The translations under genes were made by a program, and so were the position numbers. Below, piece by piece: positions 15,583 through 23,859 of a stretch of DNA of 51,055 nucleotides. The stretch's first letter is position 1, and each line of letters opens with the position of its first letter. The stretch lies in contig JAJQIH010000038.1 of assembly GCA_021199305.1 (NCBI GenBank), positions 1 through 51,055 of the forward strand, written 5' to 3'. The notes beneath the pieces were generated by a model that worked only from the letters and a program-made list of their open reading frames with translations, did no database searches and was not told where the DNA came from. This DNA comes from Ruminococcus sp. (lineage in GTDB: Bacteria; Bacillota; Clostridia; Oscillospirales; Ruminococcaceae).

Positions 15583-17550
15583 TTAAATATCCAAGTCCTT
15601 TGCGTACTGCGCATTCTTTTCGATAAACGCCTTTCTGGGAGCTACATTATCACCCATCAGAATAGCAAAGGTTTCGTCCGCTTTAGCTGCGTCCTCAAGA
15701 GAAATCTTAATCATCGTTCTTCTCTCCGGGTCCATAGTAGTTTCCCAGAGCTGCTCCGGGTCCATTTCACCCAGACCTTTATATCTCTGAACGTCAACCT
15801 TCAGCTTGTTCTCACCGCCAAGCTCCGCTATATACTTATCTCTCTCCTCGTCCGAGAAAGCATATCTGACCTGCTTGCCACGATAAACCTTAAACAGCGG
15901 TGGCTGAGCGATATAAACGTGACCCTGCTTGATAAGCTCAGGCATATATCTGAAGAAGAAGGTTAACAAAAGCGTTCTGATATGGCAGCCGTCAACATCG
16001 GCATCCGCCATAATAATAACCTTACCGTATCTGAGTCTTGTAATATCGAAATCCTCGCCGATACTTGTTCCCAGAGCGGCAACTACAGGCATCAGCTTTT
16101 CGTTACCATAAACCTTATCAATTCTCGCCTTTTCGACATTGAGCATTTTTCCCCAGAGAGCAAGTATTGCCTGATAACGTCTGTCTCTGCCCTCTTTAGC
16201 GGAACCGCCCGCTGAATCTCCCTCGACTATATAAATCTCGGTGTTTTCAATTCCCGACTCGCTGCAGTCAGCAAGCTTTCCTGGAAGCTGAGCCGACTCC
16301 ATAGCGGACTTTCTCTTTGTAAGATCTCTTGCTCTTTTAGCGGCTTCTCTTGCTTTCTGGGCAAGCATAGCCTTATCAAAAATCATTCTTGCGACTACAG
16401 GATTTTCCTCAAGGTAGTCCATAAACTTCTCGCAGACCAGCTTTTCAACAAGCGGTCTTACCTCAGGATTTCCAAGTCTGCCCTTAGTCTGACCCTCAAA
16501 TTCGCAGTTTGTAAGCTTTACCGAAACGATAGCTGTAAGACCCTCTCTGACGTCCTCTCCGCTGAAAACTCCGCCGTCCTTCAAGAGATTAAACTTCTTT
16601 CCGTAAGCGTTAAGCGTTTTTCTGATAGCTGTCTTAAAGCCGTCCTCGTGAGAACCTCCGTCGATAGTATGAATATTATTTGCAAACGACATAATCGTTT
16701 CCTTATCGTCGGTATTATACTGAAAAGCTACCTCTGCGAACGAATCGCCCTCTGCGCCGTTAAAATAGATAACGTCGTTAAAAAGCGGCGACCAACCGCG
16801 AACCTTGTGAATATGCTCGACAAATTGCTTTATACCGCCCTCGTAATGAAGCGTTTCGCTCTGAATGTTTTCCTCGTCGCGAAGGTCGGAGAAAACTATC
16901 TTTACGCCAGCGTTCAAAAAAGCCTGCTCACGAAGTCTTCTCAAAAGCGTATCGTAATTATAAACAGTCGTTGTTTCAAAAATTTCAGGATCAGCCTTGA
17001 ACTTTATAGTAGTGCCCGTCTTATCGGTCTTGCCGATAATCCTGATATCCTCGCTATACTGGCCCCTGTCAAATCTCTGGAAGTGGATATTTTCACCGTC
17101 GTAGATAGTAACCTCAAGCCATTCAGAAAGAGCGTTTACTACGCTTGCGCCAACTCCGTGAAGACCTCCGGCTACCTTATATCCGCCGCCGCCGAACTTT
17201 CCGCCTGCGTGCAAAACTGTAAATACTACCGTTGCGGCGGAGATTTTCTCCTTCGGGTGAATACCTGTCGGTATACCTCTTCCGTTATCAGACACCTCTA
17301 TTACGTCGCCAGGCAGAATATTAACCTTAATCTCGCTGCAATAGCCCGCCAGCGCTTCGTCGATTGCGTTATCGACAATCTCATAAACCAGGTGGTGCAA
17401 TCCCTTTTCGCCTGTCGAACCGATATACATTCCCGGGCGCACCCTGACAGCTTCAAGTCCCTCAAGAACCTGAATCTGGTTTTCATCATAACTCTCCGAC
17501 GCATCAATCTTTGATATGTCGTTGACATTTAATTCTGTATTTTCTTCCAA
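15583..17550 (-). CDS. gyrB: DNA gyrase subunit B
   Basis: 655 residues from TTG 17550. The GHKL ATPase domain shows [20 protein letters not shown] and [15 protein letters not shown]. The TOPRIM domain shows [20 protein letters not shown] (catalytic Glu) and [12 protein letters not shown] (DxD). The C-terminus has [10 protein letters not shown]. It supplies ATP energy for supercoiling with GyrA. A first TTG at 17559 touches the purine-rich SD, so the second at 17550 is preferred. The start context is weak, perhaps tuned. Confidence 0.95.
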   Translation of the reverse strand: MEENTELNVNDISKIDASESYDENQIQVLEGLEAVRVRPGMYIGSTGEKGLHHLVYEIVDNAIDEALAGYCSEIKVNILPGDVIEVSDNGRGIPTGIHPKEKISAATVVFTVLHAGGKFGGGGYKVAGGLHGVGASVVNALSEWLEVTIYDGENIHFQRFDRGQYSEDIRIIGKTDKTGTTIKFKADPEIFETTTVYNYDTLLRRLREQAFLNAGVKIVFSDLRDEENIQSETLHYEGGIKQFVEHIHKVRGWSPLFNDVIYFNGAEGDSFAEVAFQYNTDDKETIMSFANNIHTIDGGSHEDGFKTAIRKTLNAYGKKFNLLKDGGVFSGEDVREGLTAIVSVKLTNCEFEGQTKGRLGNPEVRPLVEKLVCEKFMDYLEENPVVARMIFDKAMLAQKAREAAKRARDLTKRKSAMESAQLPGKLADCSESGIENTEIYIVEGDSAGGSAKEGRDRRYQAILALWGKMLNVEKARIDKVYGNEKLMPVVAALGTSIGEDFDITRLRYGKVIIMADADVDGCHIRTLLLTFFFRYMPELIKQGHVYIAQPPLFKVYRGKQVRYAFSDEERDKYIAELGGENKLKVDVQRYKGLGEMDPEQLWETTMDPERRTMIKISLEDAAKADETFAILMGDNVAPRKAFIEKNAQYAKDLDI

Positions 17551-17641
17551 AATATTCAACCTCTCTTTTTTTAATGGATAGATACGAATTTCAATAGTTA
17601 TTTATATCTCTCCCCGCCTTCGGCGGGGATGAGATTATTTC

Positions 17642-17880
17642 AAATGGATATAGATGAAACTGAAATCTGTCACTTTCATTTGTTCAGAACCTCATACTTT
17701 CTACTATTATTTCTACTAATTTTGACAATCGCCTTTTCGCTTTGTAAAATAGAATGGGCAACAAGCGTTAACGAAGTTAATGCGGTTGACTAGCGTTTTG
17801 CAAAGCTAAATGCGTGTTACTGCGAAGCATAATGCGTGCGAAGCTTAATGCGTTGACATTCTATAGTAAAATGGCGCGCC
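17642..17880 (+). repeat. Composite dispersed repeat, copy B (gyrB leader)
   Basis: Starts AAATGGATATAGATGAAACT and reaches TTGACA at 17722. TAAAAT follows 17 bases later, a promoter-like spacing on the plus strand. The run then reads AGAATGGGCAACAAGCGTTA and four more GCGTT/ACTGCG...TAATGCG units, ending near GTTGACATTCTATAG. Confidence 0.7.
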
Positions 17881-17885
17881 CATGT

Positions 17886-17918
17886 TGGTAACGGCGGGAG
17901 CAAGCCCCCGCCCTACAA
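17886..17918. repeat. AACGGCGG hairpin repeat
   Basis: TGGTAACGGCGGGAGCAAGC followed by CCCCGCCCTACAA. GGCGGG pairs with CCCGCC. The G-C pair here replaces the T-A pair in the copy at 15512, a compensatory change. Confidence 0.6.
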
Positions 17919-17973
17919 GGTGGTACTATAAAAATATGGACAACGAAGCTTTTTACGAAGTATAATGCGTTAA

Positions 17974-18231
17974 CTATTCATACTTTTGTATTCGCTTCAG
18001 CAAAGTAGAAACAGCCACAGGGCAGATATAAACCGTTTCGTTTAAATTCTCATCAAGACAAACCACAAAGCTCTTTGGCATATCGCTTGAAACATAGCAT
18101 ACTCTTTTTTGCTTTCCCGCGTTATTAAGAAAGTCCTTTGTTGTCTTTGAAGCGCTCGTTCGCTCAATATCAAAAATTCCAACAATATCCTTTGTATTTA
18201 TCAGCTTGTCATTTCCTATATGCAAAAACAT
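17974..18231 (-). CDS. remB: DUF370 / RemB-type regulator
   Basis: 85 residues, beginning MFLHIGNDKLINTKDIVGIF and containing TKDFLNNAG, the pattern of the RemA/RemB (extracellular matrix regulatory, DUF370) family. The location recF-remB-gyrB matches Bacillus yaaB/remB. RemA-type proteins form DNA-wrapping oligomers. Whether this one regulates matrix genes is unknown. It starts 16 bases after the recF stop and is in the dnaN-recF operon. Confidence 0.88.
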   Translation of the reverse strand: MFLHIGNDKLINTKDIVGIFDIERTSASKTTKDFLNNAGKQKRVCYVSSDMPKSFVVCLDENLNETVYICPVAVSTLLKRIQKYE

Positions 18232-18247
18232 ATTGCTACCCTTAATC

Positions 18248-19384
18248 TTAAAGTATCATATCAGGAGGAGCCTTTACAATTTGCCCGTCGTTAATACTAT
18301 AAACCCTGTTTTTAAAGCTTCCCTTTATCTGATTTTCTTCACAGCAGGTAACAAACACCTGCATACCCTTGATTTTTGAAAATATAAAGCTCTGGCGGTT
18401 TTTATCAAGCTCCGACAAAACGTCGTCAAGCAGTATCACCGGGCTGTCCTTTCTTTCATCGGCTAAAATATACGCCTGAGAAAGCTTTAAAATAAGCGCA
18501 ACCGAGCGGTTCTGCCCCTGCGAGCCATATTCTCTTGACGGCAGGCCGTTTATACAGGTCAGAAGCTCATCTCTGTGAACGCCAACCTGAGTATATCCAA
18601 GCTTTATATCGTCGTCGATATTAGCTTTTAGCTTTGCAAGATATTCGTTCTTCATTTCTCCGGAATAATCTTCTCTGCCATAAAGCTCATCAAAAACTGT
18701 TGAGCATAAAGAAACTGAAAGCTCCTCTTTACCCGAAGAAATTTCACTGTACAGTCGTTTTGCGGTGAGGTTAAGCTTACTTGTATAGGCATATCTTAAA
18801 ACGCTTATATACGACCCTAGCTTTGCAAGCTGCTCGTCCCACACCTCAAGCTCGTCTTTATCTGATACACCAAACGCTATATTTTTAAGAAGCCTGTTGC
18901 GCTGAAAAATGATGCTGTCGTATTGATTTATAACGCTTATATACGAGCGCTTTATCTGACTGATTGAAAGGTCAATAAAGCGGCGTCGGTTGTCGGGACT
19001 TCCCTTTGAAAGCTCTAAGTCCTCCGGTGTAAAAACAACGCAGTCGAGATTTCCAAAAAGCTTTGATGGATATTCAAGCTTTACGCCATTTAAATAAACT
19101 GCTTTTTCTTTGGAGCTTCTTGACATATTGTAGTTGATTTTTTGCTGACGAAAGGAATCAGTAAATTCAAGCTCAATCTGTGAGGTATCTCCGTCAAGAC
19201 AAATAAAATCCTTATCCTTTGTACCACGAAAGCTTTTAAGTCCGCTGCAAAGCCAGATAGCTTCAATCAGATTTGTTTTTCCCTGTGCGTTTTTGCCGCA
19301 AATTATATTGATGTCGTCGTTAAACGAAACGCCTATATTTTTTAAATTTTTAAAGCCGTTTACTCTAAGACTGTTTATAATCAT
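18248..19384 (-). CDS. recF: DNA replication and repair protein RecF
   Basis: 378 residues. The SMC-like ATPase has Walker A GKNAQGKTNLIEA (about 30-42), signature region LSKGSPDNRRRFIDLSIS, and Walker B VILLDDVLSELDKNRQ (about 320). It loads RecA at gaps with RecO/RecR. ATG 19384 overlaps the yaaA stop (ATGA-type overlap), so translation is coupled. Confidence 0.95.
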   Translation of the reverse strand: MIINSLRVNGFKNLKNIGVSFNDDINIICGKNAQGKTNLIEAIWLCSGLKSFRGTKDKDFICLDGDTSQIELEFTDSFRQQKINYNMSRSSKEKAVYLNGVKLEYPSKLFGNLDCVVFTPEDLELSKGSPDNRRRFIDLSISQIKRSYISVINQYDSIIFQRNRLLKNIAFGVSDKDELEVWDEQLAKLGSYISVLRYAYTSKLNLTAKRLYSEISSGKEELSVSLCSTVFDELYGREDYSGEMKNEYLAKLKANIDDDIKLGYTQVGVHRDELLTCINGLPSREYGSQGQNRSVALILKLSQAYILADERKDSPVILLDDVLSELDKNRQSFIFSKIKGMQVFVTCCEENQIKGSFKNRVYSINDGQIVKAPPDMIL

Positions 19385-19599
19385 ACAATTTCAAATTCTA
19401 CATCAGCTTCGTCAATTTGTACCTTGTCGCCCACACGAAGCTTTTTACCTCTCATTGTACAAACCTCTCCGTTGACCTTAATTCTACCCTCTGAAATAAC
19501 TCCTTTGGCGTCGCCGCCCGACATAACCATATTTGAAAACTTCAAAAACGAGTCGAGCTTTATATACTCAGTCGTTATTTTTATCTGTTCCTTGTCCAT
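19381..19599 (-). CDS. yaaA: S4-domain RNA-binding protein YaaA
   Basis: 72 residues with an S4 motif: LDSFLKFSNMVMSGGDAK, GRIKVNGEV and a closing beta strand. It is conserved between dnaN and recF in Firmicutes and is proposed to act in ribosome or RNA binding. Ends overlapping recF. Confidence 0.92.
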   Translation of the reverse strand: MDKEQIKITTEYIKLDSFLKFSNMVMSGGDAKGVISEGRIKVNGEVCTMRGKKLRVGDKVQIDEADVEFEIV

Positions 19600-19604
19600 C
19601 TGGT

Positions 19605-20714
19605 TTACTCCGATTTAAGTCTTACTGGAAGTACAAGGAAGGTATAGCCTTCACCGTTTACAGGAACTATCTTCATCGGCAAATTTCCGCCGTTCATCAG
19701 AAGTTTTACTTTATCCTCTTCAATTACCTTCAATGGGTCAAGTAAAAACTTACAATTAAAGCCTATCTCCATCATTGGTCCTGTTATATCGGCTGAAATC
19801 TTATCGTTTATTTTACCAATAGACGTTACACAGCTGATAGACAAAGCGCCATTATTGAAAACACATCTAACAGGGCTCTTAATTCTCTCATTTATGAGAA
19901 TTGAAGCACGCTCCAGGCTGTTTATAAACTCTTTTTTGTCAATAATAACCTCTGTGTTTTCAGAGTCAGGAATAGAACCCTTGTAATTATGAAATTCTCC
20001 CTCAATAAGGCGAGAATAAACTGTATAGCCTGAAAACTCAAAGATAACGTGCTTTCTTGAAATGAAAATCTTTGCTGTAAGCTCATCGTCGTCCTTTAAA
20101 AGCTTTGAAATTTCATAAAGAGCCTTTGAAGGGATAATCATCTTGTTTTGTCCGTCGTACTTTATAGTTTCATCACGAACGGCAAGTCTGTATCCGTCGA
20201 TTGCTACTACTGTTAGCTTATTGTTGTCAATTTCAAAAAGCTCGCCCTTTAAAACAGGCTTTGCATCAGTCTGAGCAACGGCAAATATAGTCTGATTTAT
20301 CATACTTTTAAGTACAGGCTGAGAAATTTCAAATACCTCAGCATCATCGCTTACAGTAGGAAGAGTTGGAAACTCAACGGCATTCATATACATAATTGTG
20401 TATTCAGTATCTCCGCCGTAAACCTTGATTTGCTGGTTATCAATTACTTCAAGCGTTACATCCTCACTGTTCATCTTCTTTATCATTTCACCGAGAAGAC
20501 GAGCGTTTACTACAAACTGTCCCGTGCCTGTAGAAGAAGCGGAAATTTCCGTCTGAATACCGATTTCAAGGTCGTAGCCTGTAAGCTCAACAGATGTTTC
20601 CTTTACGTTTATTTTTATACCCTCCAATACCAGCAGTGTTGATTTTTTAAAAACTGCCTTTGATACGTTTACGATAGCTTCATAAAGCTCGTTTGATTTA
20701 CAGATAATTGTCAT
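19605..20714 (-). CDS. dnaN: DNA polymerase III beta sliding clamp
   Basis: 369 residues, the normal clamp length, with three repeated domains. Recognisable stretches are FVVNARLLGEMIKKM, VAIDGYRLAVRDE and the C-terminal region ending FLVLPVRLK. It is a ring-shaped processivity factor around DNA. AAAGGA lies upstream. It follows dnaA after a 463-base gap that holds the candidate origin. Confidence 0.95.
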   Translation of the reverse strand: MTIICKSNELYEAIVNVSKAVFKKSTLLVLEGIKINVKETSVELTGYDLEIGIQTEISASSTGTGQFVVNARLLGEMIKKMNSEDVTLEVIDNQQIKVYGGDTEYTIMYMNAVEFPTLPTVSDDAEVFEISQPVLKSMINQTIFAVAQTDAKPVLKGELFEIDNNKLTVVAIDGYRLAVRDETIKYDGQNKMIIPSKALYEISKLLKDDDELTAKIFISRKHVIFEFSGYTVYSRLIEGEFHNYKGSIPDSENTEVIIDKKEFINSLERASILINERIKSPVRCVFNNGALSISCVTSIGKINDKISADITGPMMEIGFNCKFLLDPLKVIEEDKVKLLMNGGNLPMKIVPVNGEGYTFLVLPVRLKSE

Positions 20715-20796
20715 TGTTAATGTCCTTTCAGAAAAAATGAATTTATATATAGCCTCAGATTTATTTGATTTTAGAAAAACGGATTTTTCTGAATAT

Positions 20797-21177
20797 GAAT
20801 AAATATATTATATAAAATAAATAGCAGTAGTAATAGAGGCTGTTTAAACTATTGAAAAGTGTGGATTTTGGCTTGTACAAAGGCTTTGCGGCTAAACAAA
20901 ATTCTAACGCTCTTTAAACTGCTCTGTTTACAAATTTCCGACTTTTAACAGCTTTTAAACTTTTTAAACAACGGTGTGCTGTTGAAATATAAAAAGTCTG
21001 TTTAAAAATGTCGACTGCCCAAAACCAATCGGGAGGTTTTAACAAAATTTTTAAATTGGCGGTTTTTTGTTACAGTTTATTTTGTTTAAAGAGATGAGAA
21101 TGTTACGCTCACAAAAGACTTTCGGCAAATCTCAAATTGTTTAGAAATTTGTTTAAAGTGTTTAAAACCAGTATCAG
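20797..21177. other. Candidate oriC (dnaA-dnaN gap)
   Basis: AT-rich tract (20797-20821); DnaA-trio-like run TAG-CAG-TAG-TAA-TAG (20822-20836); GC step AGGC (20837-20840); GTTTAAAC (20842-20849). TTTAAAC follows at 20913, 20954 and 20963. GTTTAAA is at 21000, 21084, 21151 and 21160. Near matches occur at 20926 and 21139. The order dnaA-boxes-GC-trio-AT tract-dnaN matches the Bacillus basal unwinding arrangement, with a different box sequence. One TGTGGATTT (20860-20868) resembles a degenerate canonical box. Confidence 0.7.
20822..20836 (+). promoter_or_regulatory. DnaA-trio-like element
   Basis: Five in-register triplets TAG/CAG/TAG/TAA/TAG end four bases from GTTTAAAC. Read 3-prime to 5-prime they give GAT-AAT-GAT-GAC-GAT, the DnaA-trio form known from Bacillus. 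Confidence 0.6.
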
Positions 21178-22560
21178 TTACTCTTCCTTGAGATTTTTAA
21201 TAATGTCGTTTACAGTTTCCTTGAAGTCGGCATTTTTATCCATCATCTTCTTTACATCCTGGTAGTTAAGAGTAATGGTTGCATGGTTACGATTTATCTC
21301 CTCGCCAATCTGTGCGTAGCTTAAGCCCTTTATTTCACGGACAACGTAAATAAATACTTTTCTTGCAAGAGAAATAGGCGCACATCTGTTAGGCGAACGT
21401 ATTTCTTCAGGCGATACGTTAAAGGCAACAGACACGTCGTTCATAATTTTGTCAACTGTAATATCCGCAGGAGTTGAAGAAACAGCGTTCTCACGGATAA
21501 TTCTCTGAACCATAGAATAAGTAACAGGCTCGTTGGTAAACATAGTAAGAGCTTTGATCTTATTTACAACGCCCTCAAGGCTACGGATATTATTCTTAAT
21601 CTTTTCAGCAATAAGCTTTGCAACCGAGTCTGACATACTTATATCCAGAAGCTCAGCTTTACGCTTGACTATCGCAAGTCTTGTTTCAAAATCAGGCGGT
21701 TGAATATCAGCCTGAACGCCCTTTACAAAGCGGCTTCTGATTCTGTCGTCAAGCTTTTGAATCTTAGATGGTGAAATATCGCTGGTCAGAACTATCTGCT
21801 TGCCGTTATTATAAAGCTCGTTGAAGGTATGAAAAAATTCCTCCTGAGTGCTTTCCTTTCCAGCAATAAACTGAACGTCGTCCATCAGCAAAAAGTCGCA
21901 ACTTCTGTACTTATCCTGAAATGGTGTGGTATTCTTATCTAAAATTGCCTTTACAAGCTCGTTTGTAAACGCTTCGCCCGTAACGTACAGAATATTAAGC
22001 TCGGGGTGGTCGTGCCGAACCTTATGCTCGATAGCTTTAAGCAGATGAGTTTTACCGAGTCCCGAATCACCATAGATGAAGAGCGGATTAAAAATATCCG
22101 TATTATTCAGCTTATTATTATCGTTCTTTCCGGCTACCGCATAGCAAAACGCATAAGCCAGCTCATTGGATTTTCCCTTGATGAAATTATCAAACGTGAG
22201 CGAATACTTTCCGCTTTCCATAGCCTGTTCAAGCTTCTTTTCATTTTCCAAAACCTGATTAAACTTCACGGCGTCGTTTTCCGCCTTTGCGTATCTTGGG
22301 TCAAGCGTCGGATCAACTGTAATATCAATCTCAACATCAAAGCCCATTGCTTCAAAAAATCCACGCTTCATAACGTCAAGATAAAAGTCATAAATCATCT
22401 GTCTTGAAAATTCGCTCGGCGAAGCTAAGTACGCTGTCTTATTTTCAAAGCCTCTCGGCTGCAGGACGTCTATCCATCTCTTATAGCCTATATCACTTAC
22501 GCCGTTATCCTCTTTACAATATTTCTTTACGTTTTCCAATACCTCTGAAAACGAGTCCAT
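21178..22560 (-). CDS. dnaA: Chromosomal replication initiator DnaA, altered DNA-binding signature
   Basis: 460 residues from ATG 22560; AGGAGG is upstream, but 12 bases away. The N-terminal domain I is normal. The AAA+ core has Walker A GDSGLGKTHLL, Walker B LLMDDVQF and arginine finger RIRSRFVKG. Domain IV begins ISLARKVFIY, keeping the Arg equivalent to E. coli Arg399. The signature helix, normally GRDHTTVIHA, reads NRNHATITLN (residues 423-432, codons 21294-21265): Asp to Asn, first Thr to Ala, and His-Ala to Leu-Asn. This fits a changed box sequence. Frame is open to 22674. Confidence 0.95.
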   Translation of the reverse strand: MDSFSEVLENVKKYCKEDNGVSDIGYKRWIDVLQPRGFENKTAYLASPSEFSRQMIYDFYLDVMKRGFFEAMGFDVEIDITVDPTLDPRYAKAENDAVKFNQVLENEKKLEQAMESGKYSLTFDNFIKGKSNELAYAFCYAVAGKNDNNKLNNTDIFNPLFIYGDSGLGKTHLLKAIEHKVRHDHPELNILYVTGEAFTNELVKAILDKNTTPFQDKYRSCDFLLMDDVQFIAGKESTQEEFFHTFNELYNNGKQIVLTSDISPSKIQKLDDRIRSRFVKGVQADIQPPDFETRLAIVKRKAELLDISMSDSVAKLIAEKIKNNIRSLEGVVNKIKALTMFTNEPVTYSMVQRIIRENAVSSTPADITVDKIMNDVSVAFNVSPEEIRSPNRCAPISLARKVFIYVVREIKGLSYAQIGEEINRNHATITLNYQDVKKMMDKNADFKETVNDIIKNLKEE

Positions 22561-22726
22561 ATTATTTAAATTCCTCCTTTTTGTAGGGTTTGTATATTTA
22601 TTTTGTGTGTAATTATGCAAAAGTGCAGCTGCTACTTTCGCTTGGTTTAGATTTTTAAAATGCGTCGCTGTCATAAAAAATCACCCCGAAATAAGACAAT
22701 TTTTCACCAGCTTACAATACATATTT

Positions 22727-22755
22727 ATTATAGCATAAACTCACGCCATTTTCAA
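22727..22755 (-). promoter_or_regulatory. dnaA promoter
   Basis: Minus strand TTGAAA (22755-22750), 17-base spacer, TATAAT (22732-22727) with TGC before it. The leader is about 160 bases. Confidence 0.8.
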
Positions 22756-22772
22756 CCATTTTTTTATTTTTT

Positions 22773-22942
22773 AAATGGATAGAGCTGGGACTGAAATCTG
22801 ACGTTTTTATTAGCTCAGAATCTCCCACCTCCTACTATCTAAGAACTAATATTGACATTAGCCTTTATCATTATGCGATAGAACGTGGCGACCACGCATT
22901 TGCGTGTTTTGTAGGGCGGTGGCTTGCTACCGCCGTTCTATC
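22773..22942 (+). repeat. Composite dispersed repeat, copy C
   Basis: AAATGGATAGAGCTGGGACT through TTGACA (to 22862), then an element bounded by nine-base inverted ends GATAGAACG (22877-22885) and CGTTCTATC (22934-22942). Inside are an ACGCATTTGCGT hairpin and the inverted AACGGCGG hairpin (22909-22940). Confidence 0.7.
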
Positions 22943-23004
22943 CTGATAATCTCATTTGTGAAGAATCTTCCACCTCCTACTGACGAAGAACTAATATTTA
23001 TAAC
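22943..23004 (+). repeat. Partial copy E of the ~88-base block
   Basis: Shares TCATTTGTGAAGAATCTTCC and AAGAACTAATATT with copies C and D, but lacks their first part and TTGACA. Confidence 0.6.
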
Positions 23005-23288
23005 CTCCTTTCAGATATCCAAACGAATATAACGGGCAGATTTCTGTAATCTTCTTCAGAGCATTTAAAAAAATAAACCTGGGAACTAATCCAAGCCGAA
23101 ACCCTGACGACCTGAATAAAACATATGTTCTAATTTTTATGATAGTCTCTTTTTTCAGAAATGTCAATAGAAAAATCTGAGATTTTTGTCAAATTTTCCG
23201 TAATGTACATTTTTCAGGACAGAAGCGCTCAGACTTCTGAATATTTTATGAACAAACTGTTGCCATTTTTGCCCTTGTTGCATATTTT

Positions 23289-23466
23289 AAATGGATATAG
23301 ATGAAACTGAAATCTGACAATTTCATTTGCGAAGAATCTTGCCCTTTCTACAGTCTAAGAACTAATATTGACAATCTTTATTCAATCTTCTGTTATTGAT
23401 AGAATGTGGCGGCTATGCCGCCTAGCGTTAAACGAAGTTTAATGCGTGCGTAGCATAATGCGGGAG
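23289..23466 (+). repeat. Composite dispersed repeat, copy D
   Basis: AAATGGATATAGATGAAACT to TTGACA (23369-23374 region), then GATAGAATGTGGCGGCTATG and CCGCC. The hairpin GGCGGC/GCCGCC covaries with GGCGAC/GTCGCC of copy A. It ends with GCGTTAAACGAAGTTTAATG and GCGTGCGTAGCATAATGCG units. Confidence 0.7.
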
Positions 23467-23505
23467 GGGTGAATAAAGAATAATTGTATTTTCAGAACCA
23501 GTCAA

Positions 23506-23569
23506 CTACCACATCTTGTACCACACAAAAAGTTTGTCCAAAAATTTCAAAAACCTTAACAAACACGGC
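23506..23569 (+). repeat. rpmH-upstream direct repeat, copy 1
   Basis: Starts CTACCACATCTTGTACCACA and runs on through GTTTGTCCAAAAATTTC; nearly identical to 23662-23728. This copy has TTAACA where copy 2 has TTGACA, and no -10 follows. Confidence 0.75.
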
Positions 23570-23575
23570 TCTTTT

Positions 23576-23616
23576 TTATCATCTTCCCCGCCAACGGCGG
23601 GGAAGATGATTCTTTT
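23576..23616 (+). terminator. Strong hairpin between the two direct repeats
   Basis: ATCATCTTCCCCGCC and its exact complement around loop AAC, then CTTTT. It can act as a terminator and belongs to the short GC hairpin family. Confidence 0.65.
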
Positions 23617-23661
23617 CTTTATAAAGTTCCTCGCAAAAATTGTAGATAAAGCAAAAGCTGT

Positions 23662-23728
23662 CTACCACATCTTGTATCACACAAAAAGTTTGTCCAAAAA
23701 TTTCAAAAAATACTTGACAAACACGACC
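23662..23728 (+). repeat. rpmH-upstream direct repeat, copy 2 (carries the -35)
   Basis: Second copy, 156 bases after the first. Its end includes the TTGACA of the rpmH promoter. Confidence 0.75.
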
Positions 23729-23743
23729 TTGTTAATATATAAT
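23714..23743 (+). promoter_or_regulatory. rpmH promoter
   Basis: TTGACA (23714-23719), 18-base spacer, TATAAT (23738-23743). Confidence 0.8.
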
Positions 23744-23808
23744 AACCTAGTGACTTTAGATGAAGTCATCTGCCCTGGTGGCACTTAAATTAACGCTGAA
23801 AAATATTG

Positions 23809-23840
23809 AAATAGCTTTGGGAAAACCCGAAGAACTATTT
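23809..23840 (+). promoter_or_regulatory. Leader hairpin next to the rpmH ribosome site
   Basis: AAATAG/CTATTT, CTT/AAG and GGG/CCC pair around an AAAA loop. It ends two bases before the GGAGGGAGG ribosome site and could control L34 translation. Confidence 0.45.
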
Positions 23841-23859
23841 ATGGAGGGAGGATTCCGTA

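Larger units (their letters stand above)
17551..17973. other. Repeat-filled gap upstream of gyrB
   Basis: It holds a CCCCGCC/GGCGGGG hairpin (17611-17632), composite repeat copy B, several GCGTT...AATGCG units and a copy of the AACGGCGG hairpin. No gene is seen. Confidence 0.65.
22561..23859. other. Long dnaA-rpmH gap
   Basis: From left: dnaA leader and promoter; composite repeat copies C (22773), partial E (22943) and D (23289); an ~250-base unassigned AT-rich stretch (23010-23280); an exact-like 63-base direct repeat (23506 and 23662) flanking a hairpin; the rpmH promoter and leader. No canonical DnaA-box cluster and no gene are seen. Confidence 0.65.

Noticed and set aside
16648-17514. 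288-codon plus-strand frame opposite gyrB
   Set aside because: Shadow of gyrB; the minus strand carries clear ATPase and TOPRIM motifs.
20860-20868. TGTGGATTT in the dnaA-dnaN gap as a canonical DnaA box
   Set aside because: Two mismatches to TTATCCACA at the end and no partner sites. It is kept as possible counter-evidence to the new-box idea but not called.
22561-22674. Upstream extension of dnaA from ATG 22674
   Set aside because: The extra 38 residues do not resemble DnaA domain I, and an AGGAGG lies between it and ATG 22560, although at a long 12-base spacing.
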